64,000 bases of DNA from Herbaspirillum sp. DW155 (GCF_037076565.1 NZ_AP029028.1:3534001-3598000), one strand, 5' to 3'; shown: positions 45,878-57,146, counted from the stretch's first letter. The notes: generated by a model not told the origin, from the sequence alone. A program made the numbers and translations.

Positions 45878-46523
45878 TCCGTGTTCCTTTTCCTCCTGAG
45901 GCGGGCCGCCTGGCCGGCTTCGGGCGGCAGCGATTCGGCGCTGCTGCCCTACCTGCATACCTTTCGTTTTCCTTCCCCGGTTTTTGCTTCGCGTCTTGAT
46001 GCAGGTCGTCATGTGCCCGTCGAGGGCGCAGCTCTTCAGGCCACCCGCGACGATGCAACGATGAGCCTGCTCCGCTTGCTAATTTTTTTAATGTAGAGCT
46101 GGCCGCTACAGCCGCGCTTTCAATGCGCAAACTATTCCCGAATGTTTTCATGCATCACTTTTTCCGACGCAAATTTTGTCCTGTTTTTCAGCGCGCGAGA
46201 ATAAAAACAGTTGCCGGAAAAACTTAGTTTCTGAAACCAAATATATTGCCTCAATATAACCCATATATCGCCTGAAATCCTTTACCAGCGCGACTTCACG
46301 GATTCCTACGTCGCAACAGGAGTTACCAGAAAAACGTAATAATTTATTGCTAGTCTTAGTATTTATCCATTACTCTCACTCCGTCTCTTTGAACAAAAAT
46401 CACAAACCGAGACGCACACTTCCGGCCTTGCCAACACCAACAAAAAATCCTGCCGGAAGACATTTCCCCTTGCAGTGCTTTCGCAATCAAATACCAATCA
46501 ATCGAACTGAAAAGAGGTGTGTT
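45878..46523. other. AT-rich intergenic region ahead of a small secreted peptide gene
   Basis: About 650 bases. The first third is GC-rich; from about 46090 the sequence becomes markedly AT-rich. It holds several A/T tracts and a hairpin CTTCCGGC (46419-46426)/GCCGGAAG (46452-46459) about 65 bases before the next start. A TATTTAT-type stretch near 46365 may be part of a promoter. No protein-like frame is supported. Confidence 0.45.
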
Positions 46524-46694
46524 ATGAAAAAACTGTTGAGCAGTTTCCTTGTCGCGTCCGCGTTCGTCGCCCTGGCTTCCTCGGCAAGCGCGGCCGACCT
46601 CGAGCGCACGCGCGCTTTGGTGTGGACCGACGCCACGTCCACCTTCAATGCACGCTACGGCGAGGGCACCACCGGGCTGACCTTCCTGGCCTGA
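46524..46694 (+). CDS. small secreted protein (56 residues) of unknown function
   Basis: The peptide has a textbook signal sequence (MKKLLSSFLVASAFVALAS-SASA) leaving a mature part of about 33 residues: ADLERTRALVWTDATSTF and then NARYGEGTTGLTFLA. AAGAGG lies 8-13 bases ahead of the ATG at 46524. The mature part has no cysteines. I recognise no family. It could be a true exported peptide or the leftover N-terminus of a larger exported protein. The long AT-rich leader, unlike its neighbours, suggests regulated or transferred sequence. Confidence 0.55.
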   Translation: MKKLLSSFLVASAFVALASSASAADLERTRALVWTDATSTFNARYGEGTTGLTFLA

Positions 46695-46851
46695 GAGGGC
46701 GTTCCCCTTCTGTCTTGAGGGATCAGGGCTGGTGCCGGTGGTGCGGCGAACCTGCCGCAGGCGCGAATGCGGTAAGATGGCGCCCGTTGCCCGTGCCGTA
46801 TCTGCGTTGATGCGCCCGGGCCGGCCTCCGATTCACCATCGCATTGTCCCC

Positions 46852-47619
46852 ATGAAAATCGCCACCTGGAACGTCAACTCCCTCAAGGTCCGCCTGCCGC
46901 AAGTGCTGAAATGGCTGGAAGAAAACCCGGTCGACGTACTCTGCCTGCAGGAAACCAAACTGACCGACGACAAGTTCCCCGCCGCCGAGATCGCGGCCGC
47001 CGGTTACCTGGTCGAATTCTCCGGCCAGAAGACCTACAACGGCGTGGCCATCCTCTCGCGCCATCCGATGAACGATGTGGTCAAGAACAATCCGCTCTTC
47101 CCCGACGAGCAACAACGCATCATCGCCGCCACCATCGAAGGCGTGCGCTACGTCTGCGCCTATATTCCCAACGGCCAGTCGCTGGAGTCCGAGAAATATC
47201 CCTACAAGCTGAACTGGCTGGCCGCCCTGCACGAATGGCTGGCGCAAGAAAAGGCCAAGAACCCGCGCCTGGCCCTGCTGGGCGACTACAACATCGCCCC
47301 CGAAGACCGCGACGTGCACGATCCTGTGGCCTGGCAAGGCCAGGTGCTGGTGTCCGAACCCGAGCGCGCAGCGTTCCGCAAGCTGCAGGCGCTGGGCCTG
47401 ACGGACGCCTACCGTCTCTTCGAACAGCCGGAAAAAATGTACAGCTGGTGGGATTACCGCCAGATGGGCTTCCGCCTCAATCGCGGCCTGCGCATCGACC
47501 ACATCCTGCTGTCGGAAGAACTGGTGCCGCGCTGCACCGCCTGCGTCATCGACAAGGTGCCGCGCAAGTGGGAACAGCCGTCGGATCACGCGCCCGTGAT
47601 TGCCACGCTGGCGGACTGA
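46852..47619 (+). CDS. xthA: exodeoxyribonuclease III
   Basis: 255 residues, normal length. It repairs abasic sites and degrades 3' ends. Active-site motifs are in order: ATWNVNSLK, LQETKLTDDKF, LLGDYNIAPEDRDVHD, LRIDHILLS and SDHAPV. The start at 46852 matches the family N-terminus MKIATWNVNSLK; no strong ribosome site is visible. It stands alone between the small secreted peptide and a convergent hypothetical gene. Confidence 0.95.
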   Translation: MKIATWNVNSLKVRLPQVLKWLEENPVDVLCLQETKLTDDKFPAAEIAAAGYLVEFSGQKTYNGVAILSRHPMNDVVKNNPLFPDEQQRIIAATIEGVRYVCAYIPNGQSLESEKYPYKLNWLAALHEWLAQEKAKNPRLALLGDYNIAPEDRDVHDPVAWQGQVLVSEPERAAFRKLQALGLTDAYRLFEQPEKMYSWWDYRQMGFRLNRGLRIDHILLSEELVPRCTACVIDKVPRKWEQPSDHAPVIATLAD

Positions 47620-47637
47620 TGTTTGCGCAGGTCTCGC

Positions 47638-47659
47638 GTAAATGATTTATATCATTTAC
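47638..47659. repeat. AT-rich palindrome, copy 1
   Basis: GTAAATGAT (47638-47646) and ATCATTTAC (47651-47659) form a perfect 9-bp inverted repeat around TTAT. The 10-mer GATTTATATC within it recurs in two other palindromes at 57147-57167 and 59224-59249. It lies just downstream of xthA. Confidence 0.75.
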
Positions 47660-47695
47660 GAAAAATCTTGCTGAGCGGATCTTGCTGAGCGGATG

Positions 47696-47983
47696 TTACT
47701 GAGCGCCACCTTCGGGTGGCGTTTCTTCTTTCTTGTTGCGCATGTTCTTCTCGAACTGCACATCCAGCTTGCTCACGCGCCTGGGCTTCTGCGGCCCCTG
47801 GGCATTGACGAAGGCGACGAACTCGTCCAGCTCCATGGCTTCATTGAGTTTTTCCAGCGGCTGGCCGGCCACGCGCCGGGTCAGGATGAAACGTTCATCG
47901 GAGGTGCGCAGCATGGAATACTCGCGCGACTCGGTACGGTTGTTGAGGCGCTCGATGGCGCTGGCGGCTCGGGTGGATCGCAT
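47696..47983 (-). CDS. hypothetical protein coupled to a GNAT acetyltransferase
   Basis: 95 residues, basic and soluble: MRSTRAASAIERLNNRTES at the start, DERFILTRRVAGQPLEKLNEAMELDEFVAF in the middle and a charged tail ending PPEGGAQ. I recognise no family. Its start overlaps the stop of the GNAT gene in TGATG, so it is translated by coupling, which supports a real gene. The terminator of the convergent xthA lies within its 3' end. Confidence 0.65.
   Translation of the reverse strand: MRSTRAASAIERLNNRTESREYSMLRTSDERFILTRRVAGQPLEKLNEAMELDEFVAFVNAQGPQKPRRVSKLDVQFEKNMRNKKEETPPEGGAQ
47704..47734 (+). terminator. terminator of xthA inside the 3' end of the convergent gene
   Basis: CGCCACC and GGTGGCG (47704-47721) pair around a TTCG tetraloop, followed by a T-rich tract. 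It lies over the last codons of the convergent hypothetical gene, so the two functions share the same DNA. A 14-bp tandem duplication (47667-47694) sits just ahead. Confidence 0.75.
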
Positions 47984-48486
47984 CAATGGGCCTCTTGCAG
48001 TTTGAGTTGCCAGTATCCCACGTCGATCCAGCGGCCCATCTTGTAACCCACTTCGGTAAAGACGCCACACTTCACGAAGCCCACGCTCTCATGCAAGGCC
48101 ACGCTGGCCGGGTTGGGCTGGGCGATGCCGCCGATGACCAGGTGCACGCCCAGCGGCCTGAGCTGTGCAATCAGCGCGCGATAGAGCTGCTTGCCGATGC
48201 CGCGTCCGCCAGCATCGTGACGCAGGTAGACCGAGCTTTCCACCGAATGCCGGTAAGCCGCGCGCGGCTTCCATTTGCTGGCATAGGCATAGCCCAGCAC
48301 CTGGCCCTGCTCTTCAAAGACCAGCCAGGGAAAATGCGCCTGCACCTCGGCAATGCGCGCGGCCATGGCCTCGTCGCTGACCGGCTCGGTCTCGAAGCTG
48401 ATGGCGGTGGTCTGCACGTAGTGGTTGTAGATGCCGCAGAGGGCGGGCGCATCGGCGGCGGTGGCCGGGCGGATGGAAGTCTGCAT
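47983..48486 (-). CDS. GNAT N-acetyltransferase, phosphinothricin/methionine sulfoximine acetyltransferase-like
   Basis: 167 residues. IRPATAADAPALCGIYNHYVQTTAISFETEP at the start, YAYASKWKPRAAYRHSVESSVYL and the acetyl-CoA site RHDAGGRGIGKQLYRALI are typical of the PAT/MnaT subgroup, with GGIAQPNPASVALHESVGF near the end. Members acetylate phosphinothricin, methionine sulfone or sulfoximine. The natural substrate here is not known. It is upstream of and coupled to a 95-residue hypothetical protein. Confidence 0.88.
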   Translation of the reverse strand: MQTSIRPATAADAPALCGIYNHYVQTTAISFETEPVSDEAMAARIAEVQAHFPWLVFEEQGQVLGYAYASKWKPRAAYRHSVESSVYLRHDAGGRGIGKQLYRALIAQLRPLGVHLVIGGIAQPNPASVALHESVGFVKCGVFTEVGYKMGRWIDVGYWQLKLQEAH

Positions 48487-48588
48487 GAGCGGGACGCAAT
48501 CGAGGAAAAACGCAATCCGTCAGTGTAACCAAATTACGCAGGAGACGGCGGCCCTGCGCCAAAGCAGGGCCGCGGTTACGCGCATGCA

Positions 48589-50475
48589 TCAGCCCTTGAT
48601 GACCGCCCTCACCTGTTCCAGCGCGGCCGGATCCTCGATGGTCGGCAGGTCGCCCGGATCGCGTCCCTCGCAGATCGACTGGATGGCCCGGCGCAAGAGC
48701 TTGCCCGAACGCGTCTTGGGCAGGCCGCTGACGAAGAACACCCGCGCCGGCCGGCCCACTGCGCCGATCTGCTTGTCGACCACGGCCATGATCTCGGCCT
48801 CCAGCGCCTTGCGCTGCTCGGGCGTGGCCATCGCATCGGCCTGCTTGGGAATGGCGAAGGCGATGGCCACCTGGCCCTTCAGCTTGTCTTCCACACCCAC
48901 CACCGCCACTTCGGAAACGTTGGGATGGCTGGAGATGCTCTCCTCGATCTCTCGCGTACCGAGACGGTGACCGGCGACGTTGATGACGTCATCGGTACGG
49001 CCGAGGATGAAGTAGTAACCGTCCGCATCACGGATACCCCAGTCGAAGGTGGAATACACCTCGCGCGGCAGGCTGCGCCAGTAGGTCTTCACGAAGCGTT
49101 CATCGTCGCCGTAGACGGTCTGCATGCAGCCCGGCGGCAGCGGTCCTTCGATGGCGACCACGCCCTTCTCGCCGGCCGCGCAGGGTTCGCCGGTGGCCTC
49201 GTCGAGGATGGCCAGGCGATAGCCCGGCATGGGCACGCCCGGACTGCCCAGGCGCGTGGGCTTGTCGCTGATGCCCTTGGCAATCGAGATGATGGGCCAG
49301 CCCGATTCGGTCTGCCAGTAATTGTCGATGACCGGTACCTTCAACGCGCCGGAAATCCAGCTCGAGGTCGTTTCATCCAGGGGCTCGCCCGCCAGATAGA
49401 GCGCCTTGAGCGAGGACGTATCGTAACGCTCCATGCATTCGGGTGGCTGCTTCTTGAGCACGCGAATGGCGGTAGGCGCGGAGAACATGCGGGTGACCTT
49501 GTATTTCTCGACGATGCTCCACCAGATGCCGGCGTCGGGCCGGATCGGCAGGCCTTCATAAAGCACGGTGGCCATGCCCGCAATCAGCGGGCCGTAGACG
49601 ATGTAGGAGTGACCCACGACCCAGCCGATGTCGGAGGTGCAGAAGTAGGTCTCACCGGGCTTGCCGCAGAAGATGTGCTGCATGGACGAAGCCAGCGCCA
49701 CCGCATAGCCGCCGACATCGCGTTGCACGCCCTTGGGCTTGCCGGTGGTGCCGGAGGTGTAGAGCACGTAGCTGGTTTCATTCGATTCCAGCCAGGCCAC
49801 CGGTACCGGCTGGTCCAGGTGCTGCTGGCGCAAGGGGGCGTAGTCGACGTCGCGCCCTGTGGTGCGGGCCATGTCGGCCAGAGCGCGATCCACCAGCAAG
49901 ACCTTCTGCGGTTTGTGCCCGGCCAGATGGATGGCCTCGTCCAGCAAGCCCTTATAAGGAATCACCTTGCCGCCGCGCGAACCGGCATCGGCCGAGACGA
50001 TCAGGCGCGGCTGCGCATCATCGATGCGCGAGGCCAGGCTGTTGGAGGCAAAGCCGCCGAACACTACCGAATGCACCGCACCAATGCGTGCGCAGGCCAG
50101 CATGGCAAAGACCGCCTCGGCGATCATGGGCATGTAGATCAGCACCCGGTCGCCGCGCTGCACGCCCAGCGCCAGCATGGTGGCCGCCATGGCCTGCACC
50201 TCGCGGTGCAGTTCGGCAAAGTCGTAGACGCGTTCGGTATTGGTTTCGGTGGAGATGGCAATCAGTGCGGCTTGCTTGCCACGCTCGCTGAGGTGACGGT
50301 CCACCGCGTTGTAGCAGAGATTGGTGGTGCCGCCGATGAACCAGCGCGCAAAGGGTGCACGCGAATAATCGAGGGTGCGGGTGAAGGGCTTGTCCCAATA
50401 GATGCGCTGCGCTTCTTCGGCCCAGAAGGCATCCGGCTGCTCGATGGAACGGCGATGAAAATCCTCGTATTGCAT
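48589..50475 (-). CDS. prpE: propionyl-CoA synthetase
   Basis: 628 residues. The AMP-forming motifs are YTSGTTGKPKGVQRDVGG and the C-terminal GLPKTRSGKLLRR with the catalytic lysine. It activates propionate to propionyl-CoA. It is in the same orientation as prpB and prpC but separated from prpC by a lipoprotein gene and by about 370 bases of non-coding DNA on its own 5' side, so it probably has its own promoter. Confidence 0.94.
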   Translation of the reverse strand: MQYEDFHRRSIEQPDAFWAEEAQRIYWDKPFTRTLDYSRAPFARWFIGGTTNLCYNAVDRHLSERGKQAALIAISTETNTERVYDFAELHREVQAMAATMLALGVQRGDRVLIYMPMIAEAVFAMLACARIGAVHSVVFGGFASNSLASRIDDAQPRLIVSADAGSRGGKVIPYKGLLDEAIHLAGHKPQKVLLVDRALADMARTTGRDVDYAPLRQQHLDQPVPVAWLESNETSYVLYTSGTTGKPKGVQRDVGGYAVALASSMQHIFCGKPGETYFCTSDIGWVVGHSYIVYGPLIAGMATVLYEGLPIRPDAGIWWSIVEKYKVTRMFSAPTAIRVLKKQPPECMERYDTSSLKALYLAGEPLDETTSSWISGALKVPVIDNYWQTESGWPIISIAKGISDKPTRLGSPGVPMPGYRLAILDEATGEPCAAGEKGVVAIEGPLPPGCMQTVYGDDERFVKTYWRSLPREVYSTFDWGIRDADGYYFILGRTDDVINVAGHRLGTREIEESISSHPNVSEVAVVGVEDKLKGQVAIAFAIPKQADAMATPEQRKALEAEIMAVVDKQIGAVGRPARVFFVSGLPKTRSGKLLRRAIQSICEGRDPGDLPTIEDPAALEQVRAVIKG

Positions 50476-50847
50476 GACGTCTCCTCATGTCTCTCGAATT
50501 GGAAAACTGCGCTCGACCTGATACTGCCTGCCCTGCAGGTCGATGGTCGCGTGGCTCTGGAGCATGTGCAGAACGCGTTCTGCCATGCGTGGCCCTCATG
50601 CGACGGTAAAATGCGACGGTAAATTCAGTCTTGCACCTGAAGCTTACGGTTCACTGAATCGGCCGCCTCTGCCAACGCTTCTCGCAGGGGCGGATGATGC
50701 AGATCAAGTGCGCAGACGAACAACGTCAGGAGCGATGCCGATGCCGATGACGCTGAGGCCATCGGCATGACAAGGGAAGAGAGGAAACGGAAAGTGGAAA
50801 GAACGCGCCGGTCTCAGACCATCACGACGGCGCGATGCGCTGCAGAA
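50476..50847. other. intergenic region upstream of prpE
   Basis: 372 bases with no protein-like open frame. I see no clear promoter match or strong hairpin. It must hold the prpE promoter if prpE is not transcribed from prpB. Confidence 0.4.
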
Positions 50848-51339
50848 TCAGCGCGTGCGGCAGTCGTTGGCCAGTTGCTGCCCGATCTTGGAATTGAGCA
50901 GCATGGACTTCGACGGGATCTGGATCCACACCAGGCCTTCGCCCTTGTTCTCCAGACGCACTGCACCGGTCGAGGTGCTGACCGGGTTCATCATGTAGCT
51001 GCTGCCCTTCCACACCAGCGTGACACCATCGGTGACACGGCCTTCCATGCGGATTTCCACCTTGTTGCCCATCTCGCAGCTGAAGGCGCCGGTCTTCAAC
51101 TGGGTGGCCCAGCTCGGTTGCGTGGCGGCGGGGGCCTGCAGCAGTTGCGGCAGTAGCGGCTTGGTCTCGGTGACCGGAACCGCCTCCTGCGTGGAGGAGC
51201 AGGCAGACAGCGCGAAGGCAACGGCACCGCCCAGGGCCAGCGACTTCAGGGGCAAGGCGCAACCACGGCGCAAAACACAGCGCAAAACACAGCGGGAAGC
51301 AACAGCGGAAACAAAGGCAGCAATCATCGGATGATCCAT
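50848..51339 (-). CDS. MliC-like lipoprotein (possible lysozyme inhibitor)
   Basis: 163 residues. A long N-terminal segment leads to a lipobox LSAC at about residue 47. The mature domain has FSCEMGNKVEIRMEGRV, LVWKGSSYMMNPVSTSTGAVR, VWIQIPSKSMLLNSK and a closing ANDC: two cysteines about 70 residues apart, the pattern of the MliC domain that inhibits c-type lysozyme. The match is by pattern, so moderate. The signal region holds a 12-bp in-frame duplication (51268-51291). The start may be 51339 or 51327. It separates prpC from prpE and probably has its own promoter. Confidence 0.68.
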   Translation of the reverse strand: MDHPMIAAFVSAVASRCVLRCVLRRGCALPLKSLALGGAVAFALSACSSTQEAVPVTETKPLLPQLLQAPAATQPSWATQLKTGAFSCEMGNKVEIRMEGRVTDGVTLVWKGSSYMMNPVSTSTGAVRLENKGEGLVWIQIPSKSMLLNSKIGQQLANDCRTR

Positions 51340-51538
51340 GGAGAGTCAGGTATAGAGGCGGCTCGGAAATGATTCGATCGCATCTTAACAAGTTTTTTCA
51401 CTTGACTCGACCACAAACCACACATGTTACAAATGTCAGGAACGGGGCGGCCGACACGCGCCGGCCGCCGCTTCCCTCTTCTTGCTGCTCCCTCTCCCTC
51501 TCTTGCTCCTCGGGCTTCGCGGCCACCTGTGTGCCTGC

Positions 51539-52693
51539 TTACTTGCGCTTGCCAATCGGGACGAACTTCAGATCTTCCGGTCCGACGTAGTTGGCCGAGG
51601 GACGGATGATCTTGTTGTCGATGCGCTGCTCGATGATGTGCGCGGCCCAGCCCGAGGTGCGGGCGATCACGAAGAGCGGCGTGAACATCGCAGTGGGCAC
51701 GCCCATCATGTGGTAGGACACGGCCGAGAACCAGTCCAGGTTGGGGAACATCTTCTTGATGTCCCACATCACGGTCTCCAGACGTTCGGCGATGTCGAAC
51801 ATCTTGGTCGAGCCGGCTTCCTTGGAGAGCTTGCGCGCCACTTCCTTGATGACCTTGTTGCGCGGGTCCGAGATCGTGTAGACGGGGTGACCGAAGCCGA
51901 TCACCACTTCCTTGTTCTCGACGCGGCGGCGGATGTCGGCTTCGGCTTCGTCGGGATTGTCGTAGCGCTTCTGGATCTCGAAGGCCACTTCATTGGCGCC
52001 GCCATGCTTGGGGCCGCGCAGTGCACCGATGGCGCCGGTGATGGCCGAGTACATGTCCGAGCCGGTGCCGGCGATGACGCGGCCGGTGAAGGTGGAGGCG
52101 TTGAATTCGTGTTCCGCGTAGAGGATCAGGGAGGTGTGCATGGCTTTTTCCCACGCCTCGGAGGGCTTCTCGCCGTGCAGCAGGTGCAGGAAGTGCGCGC
52201 CGATGGAATCGTCATCGGTCTCGACTTCAATGCGGTTGCCGTTGTGGCTGTAGTGGTACCAGTACAGCAGCATGGAACCGAGCGAAGCCATCAGGCGGTC
52301 GGCGATATCGCGCGCGCCGGGAGTGTTGTGGTCATCCTTCTCGGGCAGCACGCAGCCCAGGGCGGACACGCCGGTGCGCATCACGTCCATCGGGTGGGAT
52401 GCGGCCGGCAGCCATTCCAGTGCCGCCTTGACGTTGGCCGGCAGCCCGCGCAGGGCTTTCAGTTTGGCCTTGTAGGCGCGCAGCTCGGCCGCGGTGGGCA
52501 GCTTGCCGTGCACCAGCAGGTGGGCGATTTCCTCGAACTCGCAGCTGTCGGCCACATCCAGGATGTCGTAGCCGCGATAGTGCAGATCATTGCCGGTCTT
52601 GCCGACGGTACACAGGGCGGTGTTGCCGGCGGTGACGCCAGAGAGGGCAACGGATTTCTTGGGCTTGAAACCGGGGGCTTGCTGATCGCTCAT
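51539..52693 (-). CDS. prpC: 2-methylcitrate synthase
   Basis: 384 residues of the citrate-synthase fold, in the short form used for propionyl-CoA. [34 protein letters not shown]-type [30 protein letters not shown] and [14 protein letters not shown] carry the active-site histidines. It condenses propionyl-CoA with oxaloacetate. It lies 64 bases downstream of prpB and ends 200 bases before the lipoprotein gene. Confidence 0.93.
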   Translation of the reverse strand: MSDQQAPGFKPKKSVALSGVTAGNTALCTVGKTGNDLHYRGYDILDVADSCEFEEIAHLLVHGKLPTAAELRAYKAKLKALRGLPANVKAALEWLPAASHPMDVMRTGVSALGCVLPEKDDHNTPGARDIADRLMASLGSMLLYWYHYSHNGNRIEVETDDDSIGAHFLHLLHGEKPSEAWEKAMHTSLILYAEHEFNASTFTGRVIAGTGSDMYSAITGAIGALRGPKHGGANEVAFEIQKRYDNPDEAEADIRRRVENKEVVIGFGHPVYTISDPRNKVIKEVARKLSKEAGSTKMFDIAERLETVMWDIKKMFPNLDWFSAVSYHMMGVPTAMFTPLFVIARTSGWAAHIIEQRIDNKIIRPSANYVGPEDLKFVPIGKRK

Positions 52694-52756
52694 CGTGTTC
52701 TCCTCGTATTCGGTATTCGTTGAAAACTCATTATCGGAAGGGATGGTTTACTTTTT

Positions 52757-53647
52757 TTACCTGTTCTTCTGCTGGGCGAACAAGGCATCCAGGCGCTGCT
52801 CGTAGCTGTGGTAATCGATGCGGTCATACAGTTCCATGCGGGTCTGCATGGTATCGACCACGTTCTTCTGGGTGCCGTCGCGGCGCACCGCCTGGTAGAC
52901 GTTTTCGGCGGCCTTGTTCATGGCGCGGAAGGCCGACAGCGGATAGAGCACCAGGCCCACATCAGCGCCCCGCAACTCGTCCACCGTGAACAGCGGGGTC
53001 GAGCCGAACTCGGTGATGTTGGCCAGGATCGGTACCTTCACGGCATGGGCGAACTGCTTGTACATGGCCAGATCGGTGATGGCTTCCGGGAAGATCATGT
53101 CGGCCCCGGCTTCGACGCAGGCCACGGCGCGCTCGATGGCGGCCTCCAGTCCTTCCACGGCCAGCGCATCGGTGCGCGCCATGATGACGAAGTTCTCATC
53201 GGTACGGGCATCGACGGCAGCCTTGATGCGGTCCACCATTTCCTGCTTGCTGACGATCTCCTTGCCGGGACGATGGCCGCAGCGCTTGGCACCGACCTGA
53301 TCTTCGATATGCACGGCCGCCGCGCCGAACTTGATCATCGACTTGACGGTGCGCGCCACGTTGAAGGCCGAGGCACCGAAGCCGGTGTCGATGTCCACCA
53401 GCAGCGGCAGGTCGCACACGTCGGTGATGCGGCGCACGTCGGTGAGCACGTCATCGAGGTTGGAGATGCCCAGGTCGGGCAGGCCCAGCGAACCGGCCGC
53501 CACGCCGCCGCCAGAGAGATAGATCGCGCGGAAGCCGGCGCGCTTGGCCAGCAGGGCGTGGTTGGCGTTGATCGCGCCGATGACTTGCAAGGGGGATTCT
53601 TCCTGAACGGCCTGGCGGAACGCTGCGCCTGCGGAGTGGAGAGCCAT
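52757..53647 (-). CDS. prpB: 2-methylisocitrate lyase
   Basis: 296 residues, TIM-barrel PEP-mutase/isocitrate-lyase family. [36 protein letters not shown] and the catalytic [13 protein letters not shown] are diagnostic. It splits 2-methylisocitrate into pyruvate and succinate. The start at 53647 is set by AGAAGG upstream and the normal length. A sigma-54 promoter lies about 97 bases upstream, matching control by PrpR encoded divergently. Confidence 0.94.
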   Translation of the reverse strand: MALHSAGAAFRQAVQEESPLQVIGAINANHALLAKRAGFRAIYLSGGGVAAGSLGLPDLGISNLDDVLTDVRRITDVCDLPLLVDIDTGFGASAFNVARTVKSMIKFGAAAVHIEDQVGAKRCGHRPGKEIVSKQEMVDRIKAAVDARTDENFVIMARTDALAVEGLEAAIERAVACVEAGADMIFPEAITDLAMYKQFAHAVKVPILANITEFGSTPLFTVDELRGADVGLVLYPLSAFRAMNKAAENVYQAVRRDGTQKNVVDTMQTRMELYDRIDYHSYEQRLDALFAQQKNR

Positions 53648-53743
53648 GATGGACACCTTCTCGGTAAGTGGGGTGGCTGGAGATTTCGACAAAGCTGGGC
53701 AGCGCCGGAAAAAATCCCGTTCTGCGACACATGCCTTCATCAT

Positions 53744-53759
53744 TGCAACGGCCGTGCCA
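53744..53759 (-). promoter_or_regulatory. sigma-54 promoter of prpB
   Basis: The minus strand reads TGGCACGGCCGTTGCA, a complete match to the sigma-54 consensus TGGCAC-N5-TTGCA, with GG and GC at the -24 and -12 positions. It lies in the 310-base prpB/prpR divergent space, about 97 bases from the prpB ATG. The activator gene prpR next door belongs to the sigma-54 enhancer-binding family. Confidence 0.85.
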
Positions 53760-53957
53760 CCGCAGTGCAGCATGGGCTGGCCAGTTGCCGGAATAAAGCT
53801 TCATATCGCCTGGAAGCGCCGTCAGATCAAGGACTTGGGCTGGCCCTTGCACGTGCGCAAGAGCGCGGCCACGGTGCCCGGGCATTGATCCGGCGCAACC
53901 GGAACCGTTTCACGGATGTTACATTAACGTTTCACCGAAACAGCACGAACGCCGACC

Positions 53958-55610
<1,653 letters not shown>

Positions 55611-55846
55611 GCCTGCCGCACACCGAATTAAGAAAATAATTTAGCAATATCCCGCTGGCATCCTGCCCTCTGATAATCCCCCGCATTGCGCCTTGACAGT
55701 GCCGCACCGCGCCGCCTATCCTCGCCCGCTGTAACGGCTGCGGCCGTCACAGGGGAGCCTGCCGCCACCCCAGCACAGCCACGCCGCCTGCCCCCGGGCC
55801 AGAAAGGCGCGCCGCTCCTCCATTCACGTATCCATCAGGAGTCTCC

Positions 55847-57130
55847 ATGACCAGCAACACCACGGCGCCCGGCGCCGGCACCACGCATCCGCAAGCGCGG
55901 CGTGCGATCATCTCCTCTTCCATCGGCAATGCGCTCGAATGGTTCGACATCCTCATCTATGGCGCCTTCGCCGTGGTCATCGCCAAGCAGTTCTTCCCCA
56001 CTGGCGACGATAGTGTCTCGCTGCTGCTGACCTTCGCCACCTTCGGGGTGTCCTTCTTCATGCGTCCGCTGGGTGCGGTGGTGCTGGGCGCCTATTCCGA
56101 CCGCGCCGGCCGCAAGGCGGCGCTGATGCTGTCCATCACCCTGATGACCATCGGCACGGCCATGATCGCCTTCATGCCCAGCTATGCCAGCATCGGCCTG
56201 CTGGCACCGGCCGGCATCGCGCTGGGCAAGATGATCCAGGGCTTCTCGGCCGGCGGCGAGTTCGGCAGCTCCACCGCCTTCCTGGTGGAACATGCGCCGC
56301 ACCGCCGTGGTTTCTTCTCCAGCTGGCAGGTCGCCAGCCAGGGTATCAGCCTGTTGCTGGCGGCGGTCTTCGGTGCCGTGCTCAACAACATGCTCACGCC
56401 GGAACAGCTGGCCTCCTGGGGCTGGCGCGTGCCCTTCATCTTTGGTCTGCTGATCGCGCCGGCCGGCATCTACATCCGCCGCCACCTGGATGAAGCGCCC
56501 GAGTTCAAGGAATCGAGCGAGAAGACCGATGCGCCCCTGCGCGATACCTTCGCGCAGCAGAAGATGCGTCTCCTGATCGGTGCCGGCAGCGTGGTCATGG
56601 CCACCGTCTCGGTGTATCTGTCGCTGTACATCCCGACCTACGCGGTCAAGCAACTGGGCCTGCCGGCCTGGTCCTCGTTTGCCGCGATGTCGGTGGCCGG
56701 CCTGATCATGTTCCTCGGCTCGCCGCTGGTGGGCGCGCTCTCCGACAAGATCGGCCGCACCCCCTTCATGATCGCCAGCAGCGCACTCTACATCGTGCTG
56801 ACCTATCCGATGTTCGTGTTCCTGACCAACTCGCCGGGCTTCCTGCAACTGCTGTTGCTGCAGACCGTCATCGGCGTGCTCATGACCATGTATTTCGCCG
56901 CGATGCCGGCGCTGCTGGCCGACATCTTCCCGGTGGCCACGCGCGGCACCGGCATGTCGCTGGCCTATAACATCGCCGTGACCATCTTTGGCGGCTTCGC
57001 CGGTCTCATCATCACCTGGCTGATCGATTTCACCGGCAACAAGCTGTCGGTGAGCTACTTCGTCATCTTCGGTGCGGTAGTGAGCCTGATGGCGACGCTG
57101 GCGGCACGCTTCGTGTTGCGACTGCGCTGA
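55847..57130 (+). CDS. MHS-family major facilitator transporter (carboxylate symporter)
   Basis: 427 residues with twelve predicted helices. The N-terminus SSSIGNALEWFDILIYGAFAVVIAKQFFP, the loop SDRAGRKAALM and SAGGEFGSSTAFLVEHAP are typical of the metabolite:H+ symporter family, whose members carry citrate, tricarballylate, proline or ketoglutarate. GGAG precedes the ATG. It follows prpR after 236 bases; import of a tricarboxylate linked to the methylcitrate cycle is possible but unproven. Confidence 0.88.
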   Translation: MTSNTTAPGAGTTHPQARRAIISSSIGNALEWFDILIYGAFAVVIAKQFFPTGDDSVSLLLTFATFGVSFFMRPLGAVVLGAYSDRAGRKAALMLSITLMTIGTAMIAFMPSYASIGLLAPAGIALGKMIQGFSAGGEFGSSTAFLVEHAPHRRGFFSSWQVASQGISLLLAAVFGAVLNNMLTPEQLASWGWRVPFIFGLLIAPAGIYIRRHLDEAPEFKESSEKTDAPLRDTFAQQKMRLLIGAGSVVMATVSVYLSLYIPTYAVKQLGLPAWSSFAAMSVAGLIMFLGSPLVGALSDKIGRTPFMIASSALYIVLTYPMFVFLTNSPGFLQLLLLQTVIGVLMTMYFAAMPALLADIFPVATRGTGMSLAYNIAVTIFGGFAGLIITWLIDFTGNKLSVSYFVIFGAVVSLMATLAARFVLRLR

Positions 57131-57146
57131 CTCGCCGGCATGCCAA

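Noticed and set aside
45870-46151. 93-codon minus-strand frame behind the MipA-like gene
   Set aside because: Composition changes with the underlying DNA, it overlaps the end of the MipA gene, and no ribosome site or motif is visible.
50543-50770. 75-codon frame upstream of prpE
   Set aside because: No domain, overlaps the likely prpE promoter region and has no ribosome site.
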